Assembly: GCA_036417435.1 (NCBI GenBank)
Contig: CM070904.1
Location: 126,418,695-126,482,694, forward strand
Source: Inia geoffrensis
Taxonomy: Eukaryota > Chordata > Mammalia > Artiodactyla > Iniidae
Direction of reading: 5' to 3'
DNA: 64,000 nucleotides
Part shown: piece after piece, positions 11,885 to 25,790 of the stretch
Position numbering within the stretch: position 1 is the stretch's first letter
Layout: the number at the start of each line of letters is the position of its first letter
The notes under the pieces: generated by a model
Databases searched by the model: none
What the model saw: the letters and a program-made list of their open reading frames with translations, nothing else
Told to the model about the DNA's origin: nothing
Program-made: the position numbers and the translations under genes

Positions 11885-12398
11885 CTAAAGACATAGGAAT
11901 ATTTTAATTCATATGTTTTAATTCACTATGTAACAATAATATCACAGTCTATTTTACAAGTTAAATGTATGAGAATGTATGAAATAGAAATGGTAGGAAA
12001 AAACTAAACGTGGGTCAGGAACTTGAATTTTTCCAAAACCAGGGGCCAAAGGAAGATGTGTTGCCTGCAGGGCCCAAGAAGGAGGCAGGGAGGGTGACGG
12101 GAACAGCTTGTGGTATGTGTTTGTCCCCGTGTCTACTCCAAGAAGGAGTTGAGGCATACCCTCTGCCCTGGTCTGGGATTGGGAGTTTAATCTGGTCAGT
12201 TGAAGAAGGTGGTTTGAGAGAAAAAAGCCATCTGGTTACCTACACAGAGCTGGTCCCCTGGTGGCCGCAGGTGGGTTTTGCCGTAGAGGGAATTAGGGGT
12301 GGAAGTGTCAAAAATCAAATGTATAGAGGAAAAAAGTAAACAGTTTCCTCCTTCCCCCTAAAAAAAATGAATTCTTGAAATGCACACATATTCTTCTC
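11885..12398 (-). other. PDE6D: Putative PDE6D 3' UTR
   Basis: The sequence after the PDE6D stop codon on the minus strand carries no interspersed repeat I recognise. No AATAAA is seen, but two ATTAAA poly(A)-signal variants lie close together on the minus strand (11922-11917 and 11908-11903). A T/G-containing stretch follows and would suit cleavage near 11885-11895. The resulting UTR of about 510 nt is plausible for this short mRNA. The end is inferred from motifs only. Confidence 0.45.
11903..11922 (-). terminator. PDE6D: Candidate poly(A) signals (two ATTAAA)
   Basis: Two ATTAAA hexamers 14 bp apart on the minus strand, about 480-500 nt after the PDE6D stop codon. ATTAAA is the commonest natural variant of AATAAA. 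No canonical hexamer occurs between here and the stop codon. Confidence 0.4.
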
Positions 12399-12530
<132 letters not shown>

Positions 12531-12829
12531 TCATTTCCACAAAGTGGTTTCAATCTGGGTCTGCTGGGCCTGTGGACATGCACTCACCTATAACCTTGGC
12601 TTGGGGATATTAAAATCTGTGTCCATATGGGGTTAGATGTCTAACATGACATTTAACTTATGTGACTAGGTAGGTCTTCTTCAAGTTCAGAAATCATAAG
12701 AGGGAGCATGTCTTAATCCACAGTATACCTAAGGCCCTTAGAGTGCTTTGCACACAGCGGTGCCTATAAATATGACTGACTTTCTGATTCACATGGTAAC
12801 CTGCGGACGTATCTTTTCCTATAAAACTT

Positions 12830-13190
12830 ACTCTGGTGGACAGCTGTGGGTTGGCCTGTCCTGCATCTATTCTCCTCACTTTGAGTAACAGCACTCTGTT
12901 CTTCTCTTGGGGAACCACCCTATCTCCAGTCCATGGGTCAACCAAGTGGCCCCGCCCTCACCTGGCAAAGGGGTGGGCACAGGATGTAATTTGGGCCAAT
13001 CAGACTCTCTCCCCTGAGCAAGATCCTTCCCACGGCTGCTCCTTGAGGAAACCATCCACAGTTCCTGCCACCTGCATCTTTCGAGTTTCTCAGGTCTCAG
13101 TCCTACCCTTTCATCGCTGTCCTGTAAGCCAGAGTCAGTTTCTATGGCTTATGGCTTAAGAACCCCAAACAATACACCTGTATTGTATAC
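12830..13190 (+). repeat. LTR/MER-type interspersed repeat, family unresolved
   Basis: Has 'ggatgtaatttgggccaatcaga', 'tctcaggtctcagtc' and a 'gtttctatggcttatggcttaagaacccc' end, resembling the repeat at 2720-3140. It lies in PDE6D intron 4, antisense to the gene. Confidence 0.45.
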
Positions 13191-13964
13191 AGTGTGCAAT
13201 TTCATTTTTCTTGGTGGTTATCTCATTGTTTCCAAATCAAACTACTCTTGTACTAAATTAAAGGCAACAGTGGTACTACTCCGGGGTTCTAAAAAGTAAG
13301 ACATAACGTAAATAACCTAAATATGTTATCACAGACTTGGTGGTGTTAATACCTGAAAGAAATCAGGCCTGGACAAGAGTAAGTCAAATAATGGTTAATA
13401 AAATCTAAAAAATGCCCTTCTACATATGACACTGTACTTTCCCAGGGTAATTAATATCCAGCAGATATCTTCTTGCTAGTAATTAATTATAAAATAGGTA
13501 AATAAGGAACTCAAGATCTGACTGGTTGATGAAATATAAAAATACCTACTATTATACAAATTAAAAATCTATTCAAGACTTATAAAATAAATAACCTCTA
13601 TTTACAAATTCAGTGTGGCTTTCATAAAGGGCCTGTTTAAAGAGATGATCCAATATTGCACAATTATCTGTGTGAATAATTTGTTACTACGCAACACTGC
13701 TAAAACTTTTAAAAGACTAAAATCTTTTCCCAAGAGAAAAATGGTAGGTAGGCAGTTATTGACTGACTTTTGGGGATAAAGGACAAACTAATTATTCTTT
13801 GAGCTGGAAGCCTATCTATTAAAATTGTAAGCTAGTCTCTGAAAAACTATAACCAAACATCATCCTCTAAAACAGGATTAGGACTTTGCCAGATTCCACT
13901 GAAGGCCATTCAAACAAAGTACAGAGTACCAGACGTTTGATAGTAAGGAAAGGGAGCCAATTAG

Positions 13965-14196
13965 CATAGACTTAGTATACATTATATGCCAGTTTCCTTC
14001 CATATCATCTCATTTTATCCTCACTATACCTCTGTGAGAGATAATTATTAATTCTACACTTAGAGAGGAGGAGAATAAGGCCCAGAGAGGTAAAGTACAT
14101 TGTCCAAGATTACACAGCTGGTCATGGTTAATCAGGAATTTAGTCTAAATGTTTAATCGGAAGTTTTTAATTCTTTCCATTCTATCACACTGTCTT
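13965..14196 (-). repeat. MIR SINE
   Basis: Reverse MIR: 'atcatctcattttatcctcactatacctctgtgagag', 'gaggagaataaggcccagagaggtaaagtacattgtccaagattacacagctgg' core and the tRNA-head complement near 14190. An old mammal-wide repeat. Confidence 0.85.
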
Positions 14197-14362
14197 TTTC
14201 ACATGACAAAGGTCAGTAAGCTGTAACTTCGGATACCACTGGATACTCTTTTACCCTTGTTCTCAACCTAGATTGCCTGCCTGTTGAATGGGACCACGAG
14301 TCCCACGTGCCTGGAATTCCTGCTTCTAGACACCTCCACGGTTCCTGCGGCCCGCTCACTCA

Positions 14363-16049
<1,687 letters not shown>

Positions 16050-16114
16050 TTATTTTTTAGCAAGTGGGCCTAACTGCTAAGTGCCAAGAAAGCAAGTAAG
16101 AATGTGTAGGAGAG

Positions 16115-16305
16115 GGACTTCCCTGGTGGTTCAGTGGTTAAGACTTCATGTTCCCAATGCAGGCGGCCCGGGTTTGATCCCTGGTCAGGGAACTAGATCG
16201 CATGTGCCGCAACTAAAGATCCCGCATGCGGCAATGAAGATCCTGCATGCCGCAGCTAAGACCTGGCACAGCCAAATAAATTAATTTATTAAAAAAAAAA
16301 AAAAA
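16115..16305 (+). mobile_element. CHR-type SINE, intermediate length
   Basis: Forward copy 'ggacttccctggtggttcagtgg' with 'gggtttgatccctggtcaggg' and an A-rich tail. The TSD is 'aagaatgtgtaggagag' (16098-16114) against 'aagaatgtttaggagag' (16306-16322). It is the SINE nearest to exon 2. Confidence 0.92.
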
Positions 16306-16802
16306 AAGAATGTTTAGGAGAGTACAAAAGGCATTTAAAGGAAAAAGCAGAGACCCAGGGGAGATATTTTTGTCTACAACATGAGAACTCAGACTGTACA
16401 CATCTAGAAATTGCAAGAAAGAGGTAGAAAATGAACAGTGCAAAATTAAAAATTTTTCCAACAGAATATGACCAGCCAAGATAAAAGACCTAAAAAACAG
16501 ATATGAGAAAAATTCCAGTAAATGACTCAGGCAGATTGCCCTACAGTGAAGATCACAGTCCATAAGCTTTACTCACAAGTCCAGACCTCTCAAGTAGCTT
16601 TTTAGTGGCCTGCTCTTAAATATAAGAAGATAACCAAGGATCACTAGAAACTCAAGAAAGCATTTACTATGAAAGACAGACCAAAACAAAGAGGAAGAAA
16701 AGCAACTTAGAGGAAAAAAAAGACTACAGAGGAAGATACAAACTTTTAAAAATGAGCATTAAAAACAAACACAAAAACAACCAGCAAAACATAATCCTTA
16801 CA

Positions 16803-17186
16803 GGGACTTCCCTGCTGGTCCAATGGTGAAGAATCCACCTTACAATGCAGGGGACATGGGTTTGATCCCTGGTCAGGGAACTAACATCCCACATGCTGTG
16901 GGGCAACTAAGCCAGTGCACCACAACTACTGAGCTCATGCACCTCAACTAGAGAGCCCGAGTGTCACAAACTATACAGCCCGAGTGCCACAGACTATAGA
17001 GCCCACGTGCCCTGGAACCCACGCGCCACAACTACAGAGCCCACGCACCCTGGAGCCCATGCACCACAACTAGAAAGAAGCCTGTGCACTGCAAAAAAAT
17101 ATCCCACATGCCTCAACGAAGATCGCGTGTGCTGCAACTAAGACCCGAAGCAGCCAAAAAAAAAAAAAAAAAAAGAAATCTTAAAA
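16803..17186 (+). mobile_element. CHR-type SINE (long form)
   Basis: Forward copy, about 380 bp, with extra internal repeats of an 'agagcccacg..cc' unit. TSD 'aaaacataatcctta' (16786-16800) against 'aaaacataattctta' (17187-17201). Confidence 0.92.
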
Positions 17187-17904
17187 AAAACATAATTCTT
17201 ATAAATACTGTACTAAAAATTGTATACCATTGAATTTTGTGTATTTTAGGTGATTTTTCTTTGGCTCAAGGTTACAACTTCTGAGACTGGTCAACTGATA
17301 ATCTCTTTCAGTCAGAAAATGCCTTCTAACTTACATATTTATATTTTCTTGTTTCTGTATTGATCATCATACAATAAATGCATCAACAATACCAATTAAA
17401 TAAAAAAAGTATGTTCAGAGGACAAAAAAAAAACTCTAGGAAAATATACATTTTGATAGCAGAACCAAACAACTCCACACAAGGGTTGGAAGACAAAGTT
17501 GAGAGATTATTTCAGAAAGAAAAAGAAAAAGACTACAAGGATAGAAAACAGGAGAGTAAAGATACAAAAACTGGATATCAGTACAAAAGGTTCAACATCT
17601 AACTAGCAGGAATTTGAGAAAGAACAGAAAACACAAAGGAGAGGAAGTCATCAAACAAATGAATTCAAGAAAAGGTCCAGCGAGGGCCCAAGTCACATCA
17701 TTGTGAACTTGCAGAACATCAAGGTTAAAGAGAAGCTTCCAGAGGGAAAATAAGTTGTTACGCAAAGGGTCAAAATCAGAATGAATGAGACTTTTCAACA
17801 GGGACTCTGGAGGACAGAAAAAAATGGAGCAGTGCCTTTAAAATTCTCAAGGAAATGATTCCTAAAACTAAAAAAAACATTTACTTTCTCAAGAAACGAA
17901 TGGT

Positions 17905-18208
17905 GGGCTTCCCTGGTGGTACAGTGGTTAAGAATCCGCCTGCCAATGCAGGGGACACAGGTTCGATCCCTGGTCCAGGAAGATTCCACATGCTGCGGAG
18001 TAACTAAGCCCATGGGCCACAACTACTAGAGGCCATGCAACTAGAGCCCATGCTCCGCAACAAGAGAAGCCACCGCAATGACAAGCCTGCGTACCACAAC
18101 GAAGAGTAGCCCCTGCTCTCTGCAACTAGAGAATGACCGCCAGCAGCAACGAAGACCCAACGCAGCCAAAAATAAATAAATAAATAATTTTAGAAAAAGA
18201 AAGAAAGA
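17905..18208 (+). mobile_element. CHR-type SINE (long form)
   Basis: Forward copy with a perfect 14-bp TSD 'aagaaacgaatggt' (17891-17904, 18209-18222). The tail has turned into a short 'aaagaaag' repeat. Confidence 0.94.
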
Positions 18209-18449
18209 AAGAAACGAATGGTAACATGCTCCTTCAAAATGACAGGGAAGACCAAGAAAGAGGATGACACTGAATCGAGGAAGCAAGGGATCTAAAACAA
18301 GAGACAGGTAAAGGGGTCCTTAGAGTGATGTTGAAGGAGACTCCAAGACAACAGCTCCTTAGCAGGCCTGGAGGGTGACTGGTCCAGGGTCCAGACAGGA
18401 GCAAGTCAGAACACTTAGGAAGAGATTTCTTTTTAAGAAGATGAAATTT

Positions 18450-18810
18450 GGACTTCCCGGGTGGCACGGTGGTTAAGAATCCGCCTGCCAATGCAGGGGA
18501 CATGGGTTCAGTCCCTGGTCCGGGAAGATACACATGCCACGAAGCAACTAAGCCCATGTGCCACAACTACTGAGCCTGCACTCTAGAGCCCGCAAGCCAC
18601 AACTACTGAGCCCGCATTGCTGCAGCTACTGAAGCCTGCACGCCTAGAGCCCGTGCTCCACAACAAGAGAAGCCACTGCAATGAGAAGCCCGTGCACTGC
18701 AACAAAGAGTAGCCCCCACTCGCTGCAACTAGAGAAAGCCCGCGCGCAGCAACGAAGACCTAGTGCAGCCAAAAAAAACCCCCAAATTAAAAGATGAAAT
18801 TAAAAAAAAA
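18450..18810 (+). mobile_element. CHR-type SINE (long form)
   Basis: Forward copy 'ggacttcccgggtggcacgg'. The TSD word 'agatgaaatt' occurs at its left edge and twice at its right (about 18792 and 18811), so the 3' junction was duplicated or extended after insertion. Confidence 0.9.
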
Positions 18811-19609
18811 AGATGAAATTCATAGAATATCTAATGTGTTTATATGGAAAGAGGATGTATTCAGTTAGGGGAGATTTGGGGGTCACATCAGTGAGAAGTA
18901 TAGAAAATTGAAGCAAATGAATTAAAAAACCAAGACAATTATTAACATCAGGGAAAAATCAAAGGTGGTACTGGGAGAAAGTAGTAGTCACATTATACTA
19001 CATGGCTTCATTGCAAACAGTGTTGATGTAATGATAATAAAAACACAGGCTACGGATCCAATACAATTATCCTGGGAGGATGGGGGAAGGAGAAAAGAGT
19101 GTATGTGTGATCAAGCATAAAGTGTCGAGAAAGAACAAAACTCATTTCCATCGTGGGAAGTTGATAAATCATGCCCCAAACGGAAACATTAAGACATAAC
19201 CACAGTGTGCTATTTAGAAATATCAAGATTAATACCAAATAAATCAGCTAGAAAGAATTGAAAATAGTTTTCTCTGGGGAGTAGAAAATAGGAATGGGAG
19301 CACATGGAATGCTGTCCTTCGTTAGAAACTGGGTAGAACTATGACTCTAAATGATGTACACATACAACTTTGATAAAGACTGAATTTAAAAGGATAGTCC
19401 CAAGTTATTTTGTCTTTGTTTTTAAAAACAATGAACAAATCATTAAAGGAAAATGAAATTAATATTCTCCACGCATGCTGGCTGAGCCTGAGAACGATGG
19501 TTAATATCTGTAAAGACACTGAGCTTCAGATAGATGCAGTTTACATGCCTTATTTCTTCTTCTTTTTTCTTTTTTTTTTTGCTGTCTAGCAACCAAACCT
19601 TCTTCCCAA

Positions 19610-19930
19610 CCAGCACCCTGCAGCCTCCTTTCCCCCATAGGAGGCCGTGACTGCTTTGCACTACAGCAACTAGATCCAGATCCTTCTCTCCTGGTCATGG
19701 TGCAGCTGGGGGCAAGCATGTGACCTAGGCTGGGACACCTGGGGCCCTGAAGCTGTAGTCACACAAGGATTTGAGGAAAAGTCAGCATTTCTTCAGGGTG
19801 GGGCAGCAGGTAGTGCCAACCCCACCTTTTCTGCAGTGTTTCCCCTTCAGTTCTGAAAGCACCAGAGAGCCTTTGAGGGCCTTTCCCATTGTTTGGTAGC
19901 TTGCAGCGAAGAACCCTGAACAACACAGTT
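19610..19930. repeat. LTR/MER-type repeat, family unresolved
   Basis: The text 'aagcatgtgacctaggctggg...gttctgaaagc...cctttgagggcc...gaagaaccctgaacaacaca' resembles the pieces at 2720 and 12830. The call is tentative. Confidence 0.4.
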
Positions 19931-21114
19931 GATTAGCATCATTATGTACTTAATGGTACTACATTTAACCCTCTGGAGAGATTCTGTCTAAGTTTTGCTG
20001 CTATATAAAAAAAAGTCACAAAAGAGAACCAAGGGTTATCCAGTAGTGTGCCTTGAATGTGATGGGTACCCTAAGCTTCCTATGCCCTTGGTCTGCTTGT
20101 GCACTGTCGCCCGACATGAACCCACCATTGCTTTGAAGTTGTGTTGGTTGTGCTACTCTCCTCTCCGTGTGTGTAATCCTAACAAACCCTCCTTGTATGC
20201 TCATTGTATTGCTGAATACTGCTGCTCTGCTGTACCTACGTGGTTTTCTCTCCTCCGTTTCATATTTCTACACTCCACTTTTTTTTAACAACTAAATCCA
20301 AAAGCAAGTCAAAAGTATCCATACTTGCTTAGGCCATGTCTTACAATTCTAATTACTACACATATTCTTTTTTTTTTTTTTTTTTTTACACACATTCTTA
20401 CCCATTCTAGCGTCTCCATATATTAAGAGAAAGCTTCCCCAACTGGAGAAATAAAACAACAGATACTACTGCTCTAGCAAGTCCACGCTGAGCGCTGATC
20501 TAAACAGAACTGCCTTAGACATTTAAGCCCAAGGTTTTCAGAAGACACAGTACTTATTCAACCTGCTGTGTACACGTTTTTTATTCTTTATCTACAGATA
20601 GTCTCTTATGTACAAATACAGCCACACCGGACACCATACTTTCTTAAATAACAGAACTAAAATTACTTCTAAAGTTCCAGGCTCACATGCAAGTAGGACA
20701 TTCCAGCAAAACTACTCCAAGAAAAGCCTTGGGGAAGGGGTTCTCCCCACAAAGCAACAGATGGATCAGACCTAGTAGCTTCTAGAAAAAGCATTACTAC
20801 CCCTGGCCCACGTCAGCAAAGAAAAGCCTGGGACCAGGACTTACTCTTCAATCTGTTAGGGGATGAAAAGAAAACAGCCTTAAATTAGAGTATTCTCTCT
20901 GATAGTTAGTGGATAGTGAATTTAAGTTTCCTCCATTTTATAACAAGGGAGAGAGGCTGCTAAAAACACATGGTTTGTCTAATATAAGCATCTCTTCTCT
21001 TTATAAATAATCAGATTAAGGACTTAATTATCTTTTTGGGAAATATAGTAAAAAAAAAAAAAATCTTTGGCCAATTCAACAATTAGGCAGTTCCTGCATG
21101 TACCCTAATCAGAT
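19931..21114. other. Intron 1, nothing firmly recognised
   Basis: The stretch 20080-20280 has an LTR-U5-like feel (a C/T-rich run with 'aacaaaccctccttgtatgctcattg') but no TSD or partner could be seen. A 23-base T tract lies near 20370. Confidence 0.35.
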
Positions 21115-21264
21115 ATGTGGTCTGGTATGATTTAGGTGCAGTCCAGTGCAGGAGCTGGGGACAGACCTCAGGTAGAGAAGGCAGTTGGCAGGTGGTGGTG
21201 GAGTGAGAAGGGAAGGTGTGGGGATTGGAAAAAACCAGTTAGATGAGTGGGGTACTAGGTAAAT
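21115..21264 (+). repeat. 150-bp direct duplication, copy A
   Basis: Ungapped match to 22123-22272, with 7 mismatches in 150 bp (about 95% identity). The match begins 'atgtggtctggtatgattta' and ends 'gtggggtactaggtaaat'. Flanking sequence on both sides is unrelated between copies. I do not recognise the unit as a known repeat. Confidence 0.92.
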
Positions 21265-22122
21265 AGACACTATCTATTAGTGGCTATATCACGTGCTTCA
21301 TTTCATAATCCTAACAAAAACCTATGAGATTTTAGCTTCAGTAAATAATACAACATTAGGGAAATATAACAGAGCTCTATCCAGTGATGCTGGGATGGAG
21401 GCTACTTAGAGTCCCTCCAAGTTCTGTGATTTTAAGAGTGAAATGGAAGGCTCTTAGTTCATGATAGAGATGCAGTCATTTGGGAACAGCTTTTTAAATC
21501 ATAAAAATACAAATCCATGATAGCCTATCAGTAAAAAGAAATAAAAATTATTGAGGTAAGTGTCTTAAAATAATAACAATGTGAAAAATTCGTCCACAGA
21601 AGAGGAAGCATATTTGGCTGAAAATGTCGGAAATGAAGGGCAAGCTCTGATGACTGATCATCCTGCTGAGAACATTTTTGTTTTAACAGCTTTCTGCCAA
21701 CCAGATTTTTAAAAGAGCCTGAGTTTTAAGACTCAAAGGTCAAGTCACTTCCAATCTTGAGAGAGGAGAGGATTAGGTGGACAAGCTTTAAGGAGGCGGG
21801 GCTGGAGGACTATTTATAGATACCACCTTCGGGGTCAGCCAGGTCTTTTCTCATTTAAAAGCTCCCTGGTGATTTATATGCAGGATGAGCACAAAGGAAT
21901 GCTCGTTACTAAGGGAGCCTCTGCTCGGAAGAGAGCTGTCCCTGGTAGCCTCTATTCGGAACTAGGCAGGCAAAAGAAGCACTCATACGTAAAAGTAAGA
22001 GCAGCTTAAAAATAAGCTTCAGAGCAAAAGCAATAGCTTGTAAAGTATCAAGCCTCAAAAGGGTAACAAAGGAAAGAAACGAAGACAAACATTATGGAAG
22101 GATGAGAGACACTTGGCTCAAC

Positions 22123-22272
22123 ATGTGGTCTGGTATGATTTAGGTGCAGTCCAGCGCAGGAGCTGGGGACAGACCTGAGGTAGACAAGGCAGTCGGGAGG
22201 TGGTGGTGGAGTGAGAAGGGAAGGTGTGGGGACTGGAAGAAACCAGTTAGATGAGTGGGGTACTAGGTAAAT
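22123..22272 (+). repeat. 150-bp direct duplication, copy B
   Basis: Second copy of the unit at 21115-21264, same orientation, offset 1008 bp. There is no A tail and no visible TSD, so it does not look like a retroposed element. Confidence 0.92.
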
Positions 22273-22894
22273 TTCCTCCAGAGATATGAATGCAGGAACT
22301 GGGATAAAAAGATTTAAAATACTTTGTAACAATCATCTATAGAGGCATTTTGGAAGGAGTACACTGGCTCTTGGGAGCCTTAATTAGTTTTAAATGGAAA
22401 TTGTCAATATCAATTTTTATATATTAAGCAGGACACATTCACTGTACAAGCCAGTACCTCACTGGCCAGTTGAGGGAGGAAGAAAGAATGAATGAGATTA
22501 GGGGAAGGGAAGAGAATGAGAGAGGGAATGGGGAAGGCAAAGAGGGTAAAGAGGAAAGAAACACAGAACACACACAAACAGGGAAAGAGACTCAAGGGAG
22601 AGAGTTAAAGGAAAAAAAAAAGACACTGAGAAAAGGAGACAAATAGAAATGCCCACATAAACTCAGAACCAAGAGACAGGGTTAAGACAGAAGGGGACAA
22701 AAAGGAGGGGCCTCAGGAAGTTTAGAGATGAGATTCCACAGCTTTCCCTACCTTCATATTGTACTGTAGACTTGTCTTGGTTAGTGGCTTTCACAGGATG
22801 GTTTGAAAATGATGGGTAGAGGAGACTGAGCACTCCAGATATCAGCCCCTCTGAAAATGTTAATTGGCTGATTCATAGTTTCCTGGAATTTATC

Positions 22895-23143
22895 ATACAA
22901 ACTGTGGTTACCAGTGGGGAGAGGGAATAGGGAGGGGCAATATAGGGGTAGGGGAGGTAAGAGGTACAAGCTATTAGGTATAAAATAAGCTACAAGGATA
23001 TATTGAACAGCATGGTGAATATAAACAATATTTTATAATAACTGTAAGTGGGGTATAACCTTTAAAAGTTGTGAATCACTATATTTACTGTATGCCTGTA
23101 ACTTATATAATATTTATTGTACAGCAACTATACTTCAAAAAAC
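22895..23143 (+). repeat. L1 3' end fragment, diverged
   Basis: Typical end of an older artiodactyl L1: 'tggttaccagtggggagaggg', 'ctacaaggatatattgaacagc', 'tactgtatgcctgtaacttatataatatt...tacagcaactatacttcaaaa'. Confidence 0.75.
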
Positions 23144-23194
23144 TCTGTGGTACTTTTGAGAATGAAAGAGGGTGCTAACTGGGAAGCACACTTA

Positions 23195-23276
23195 AATGAG
23201 TTGGTTCATGTAAAGTGCTTAGAACAGTCCCTGGGCATTTAGTAAGCAGTGTGTTAGCTATTATTATTAATTATCA
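23195..23276 (+). repeat. MIR SINE 3' part
   Basis: 'gttcatgtaaagtgcttagaacagtccctgggcatttagtaagcagtgtgttagctattattatt' is the standard MIR end. Confidence 0.8.
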
Positions 23277-23900
23277 TCTCCAATCTGGCCTCCTTGCTTC
23301 CATTCTTGACTCCTCCTCCAACCCATTCTCCTCACAGAAGGAAGTGGTTTTTTAGGACTGCAAATTAGATGTCAATCCCATTTTTTCCTTTCCACTTAAA
23401 AAGAAAATGGAGTCCTTTCGATGGTTTCCAAGGTCCCCAGTCACCATCCTCTGGTCACAGTGGGCTCCTTCCTCTGTCTCCGAGACAGTAGAGTCTCTTC
23501 TGCCTGGGTGATGCCTGTCCGAGAGCTTCTGCCCGTACTCTTTACACCCTCAGGTCCTGGCTTCAGTGGCACCTCCTCAGAGAGACTCTTGGGACCACTC
23601 AGCTTCCAGCAGCTTCTAAATCCAAATCTGCCTGACTCCTAAATCAGGGCTCCGTCTGTGCCCCTAGGCCAACACCTGGCCACACCTTGGCCTCCCTTAA
23701 GCAGAAGATTTGTGATATCTCCACTTCCCCTGAGAAAAGGCTAAATACCACTCGACCTTTGTGTATTAGCTTCCTGGTCAAAAACCTTCAATGGATCCTC
23801 ACAGAGTGATCCAGGGCTCTCCATATATCTCAATGATCTCAAACTATCATTCATTCAATAAATGCTTACTGACAACCTACTAGGTGCCAAATATTGACAT
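23277..23900 (+). repeat. L2-derived pieces
   Basis: 'tctggcctccttgcttccattcttgactcctcctccaacccattctcctcacag' matches upstream L2 text. Later 'ttcattcaataaatgcttactgacaacctactaggtgcc' is another old interspersed tail. The middle is unassigned. Confidence 0.5.
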
Positions 23901-24340
23901 CAAAGTTGCATGTAAAAAAATTTAGGAAACATTGTTTCATAAAAAGGGACAGGTGGAGGGAAATAATATTTCTAAATTCATATATTATTTTATTAAAATT
24001 ATGATCTTAAATATGTATGTAAAAATATTTTTTCATTGGAAAGATAAGAAACTGCCTTATACTCAGGGTCACCTTATATTTGGGCATTATTCTGATAATT
24101 TTGTGGGTTTTCTTTACTTAAAACCAAAGAACTTTACTCATTTCCTTCAAGATAATTCATACTCAAGCTGGATAATTTGCAATGATATTGAGATAATTCT
24201 CTAATGATATTAACTCCCATTCTGACACCAATCTAAGGATGGAAGATATATAACATTTTGATTCATAGCAATTCACCAAGAAGGGAATTGGTTTACCAAG
24301 TATTATTCTATTCTAGTCTTTTTTAAAAAAATAAACTTTA

Positions 24341-24650
24341 TTTATTTATCTATGGCTGCATTGGGTCTGTTGCTGCACGTGGGCTTTCTCTAGTTGTGGA
24401 GAGCAGGGGCTACTCTTCGTTGCAGTGCGCGGGCTTCTCACTGTGGCGGCTTCTCTTGTTGCAGAGCACGGGCTCTAGGAACGTGGGCTCCGTAGTTGTG
24501 GCTCGCAGGCTCTACAGCGCAGGCTCAGTAGTTGTGGCATACGGGCTTAGTTGCTCCGTGTCATGTGGGATGTTCCCGGACCAGGGATTGAACCCATGTC
24601 CCCTGCATTGGCAGGGAGATTCTTAACCACTGCGCCACCAGGGAAGTCCC
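24341..24650 (-). mobile_element. CHR-type SINE (long form)
   Basis: Reverse copy: tail 'tttatttatttatc', 'ggctgcattgggtctgttgctgcacg' and so on to 'ccaccagggaagtccc'. TSD close to 'aaataaacttta' (24329-24340), repeated as 'aaataaactttta' from 24652. Confidence 0.92.
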
Positions 24651-25400
24651 TAAATAAACTTTTAATTTTAGAATAGTTTTAGATTTACAGAAAAGCTGTA
24701 AAATAGTAGAGTTCTCATATAGCCCACACCAGTTTCCCTTATTATAAACATTTACGTTTGTCACAACTGATGAACTGACACTGATACATTATCATTAATT
24801 GAAGTCTACAGTTTGTTCAGATTTCTTTGGTTTTAATGTAATGTCCTTTTTCTGTCCTAGGATCCCACACAGGATCCCACATTACATTTAGTTGTCATGT
24901 CTCCTGAAGCTCTTCTTGGCTGTGAGAATTTATCAGACTTCCCTTGTTTTTGATGACCTTGTTGAGGAACACTTGTCAGGTATTTCCTGAGTGTTTATCA
25001 ATTGGGGTTTGTCTGATGTTTTTTCTCATGATTGTGGGTTTTGGGGAGGAAGATCACTGATGTAAAGTGCCATTTGCATCACATCGTGTCAAGGGCACAT
25101 ACTATCAACATGACTTACCACTGTTGATGTTGACCTCAATCTCTTGGCTGAGGTAGTGCTTGTCAGTCTTCTCCATTGTAAACAGTCTTTTTCCCTTTTT
25201 TCCGTATTTTACTCTTAGAAGGTAGTTGCTGTACACAGCCTAAATTAAGGGCTGGGAGTTATACTCTACCTCCCCATGGTAAGAATAACTATATAAATTA
25301 TTTGGAATTATGCAGTGGAGGTCTTTTCACCCATTTATTTTTAAATCCAATTATTTATTTATATCAGTCCAGTTGGTTTTATTATCAAATGACTGTGCTC
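24651..25400. repeat. L1M-type 3' region
   Basis: A 750-bp match to a well-known old L1 (L1M group) segment: 'agaatagttttagatttacagaaaagctg', 'cctaggatcccacacaggatcccacattacatttagttgtcatgtctcc', 'gatcactgatgtaaagtgccatttgcatcacatc', 'caacatgacttaccactgttgatgttgacc'. Orientation was not assigned. Confidence 0.75.
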
Positions 25401-25599
25401 TGATACCTAAATTTTTATCTGCAACATGAAAATGTTTCAACACTAAGTGATCTATTTAAAAATATTTATTTAAGATGTTCACCTATAAGTCTCAGGGATT
25501 CATTTGGATTGTGGGGGGAAGATAGAGACCACAATGTATATTAGTATATAGTCACAAGGAAAAGCTGACAGAGAAGAAAACAAAATTGGTTTGGAGCAG

Positions 25600-25790
25600 A
25601 ACACCCGGATTAGGGTTCAATTCTACCACATAATAGCTGTGTGATGCCTGAGTTTTAGTTTGTCAACTACCAATAATACCAAAGCCTTAAGGTTATGGCA
25701 GGATTATATGAAATGCCTGCAAAAATGGTTTATAAATTGTTAAACATGATACAAATGTAGGACATTATTATATCATAATTATTCAGGATT
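25600..25790 (+). repeat. MIR SINE
   Basis: Old copy: 'ggattagggttcaattctaccacataatagctgtgtgatgcctgagttttagtttg' then 'tggcaggattatatgaaatgcctgcaaaaatgg'. Diverged but in the correct MIR order. Confidence 0.7.

Larger units (their letters stand above)
17430..19430 (+). repeat. HAL1-like (half-LINE-1) remnant, split by two SINEs
   Basis: Between and around the two SINEs the text matches my recollection of a HAL1/L1 ORF1-type repeat: 'ggaggacagaaaaaaatggagcagtgcctttaaaattctcaaggaaatgatt', 'gaccaagaaagaggatgacact' and 'agcaggcctggagggtgactggtccaggg'. The element continues on both sides of 17905-18208 and 18450-18810. Limits are approximate and the family name is tentative. Confidence 0.55.

Noticed and set aside
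20080..20290. Possible LTR U5-like end
   Set aside because: No inverted TG...CA ends, no TSD and no partner LTR found.
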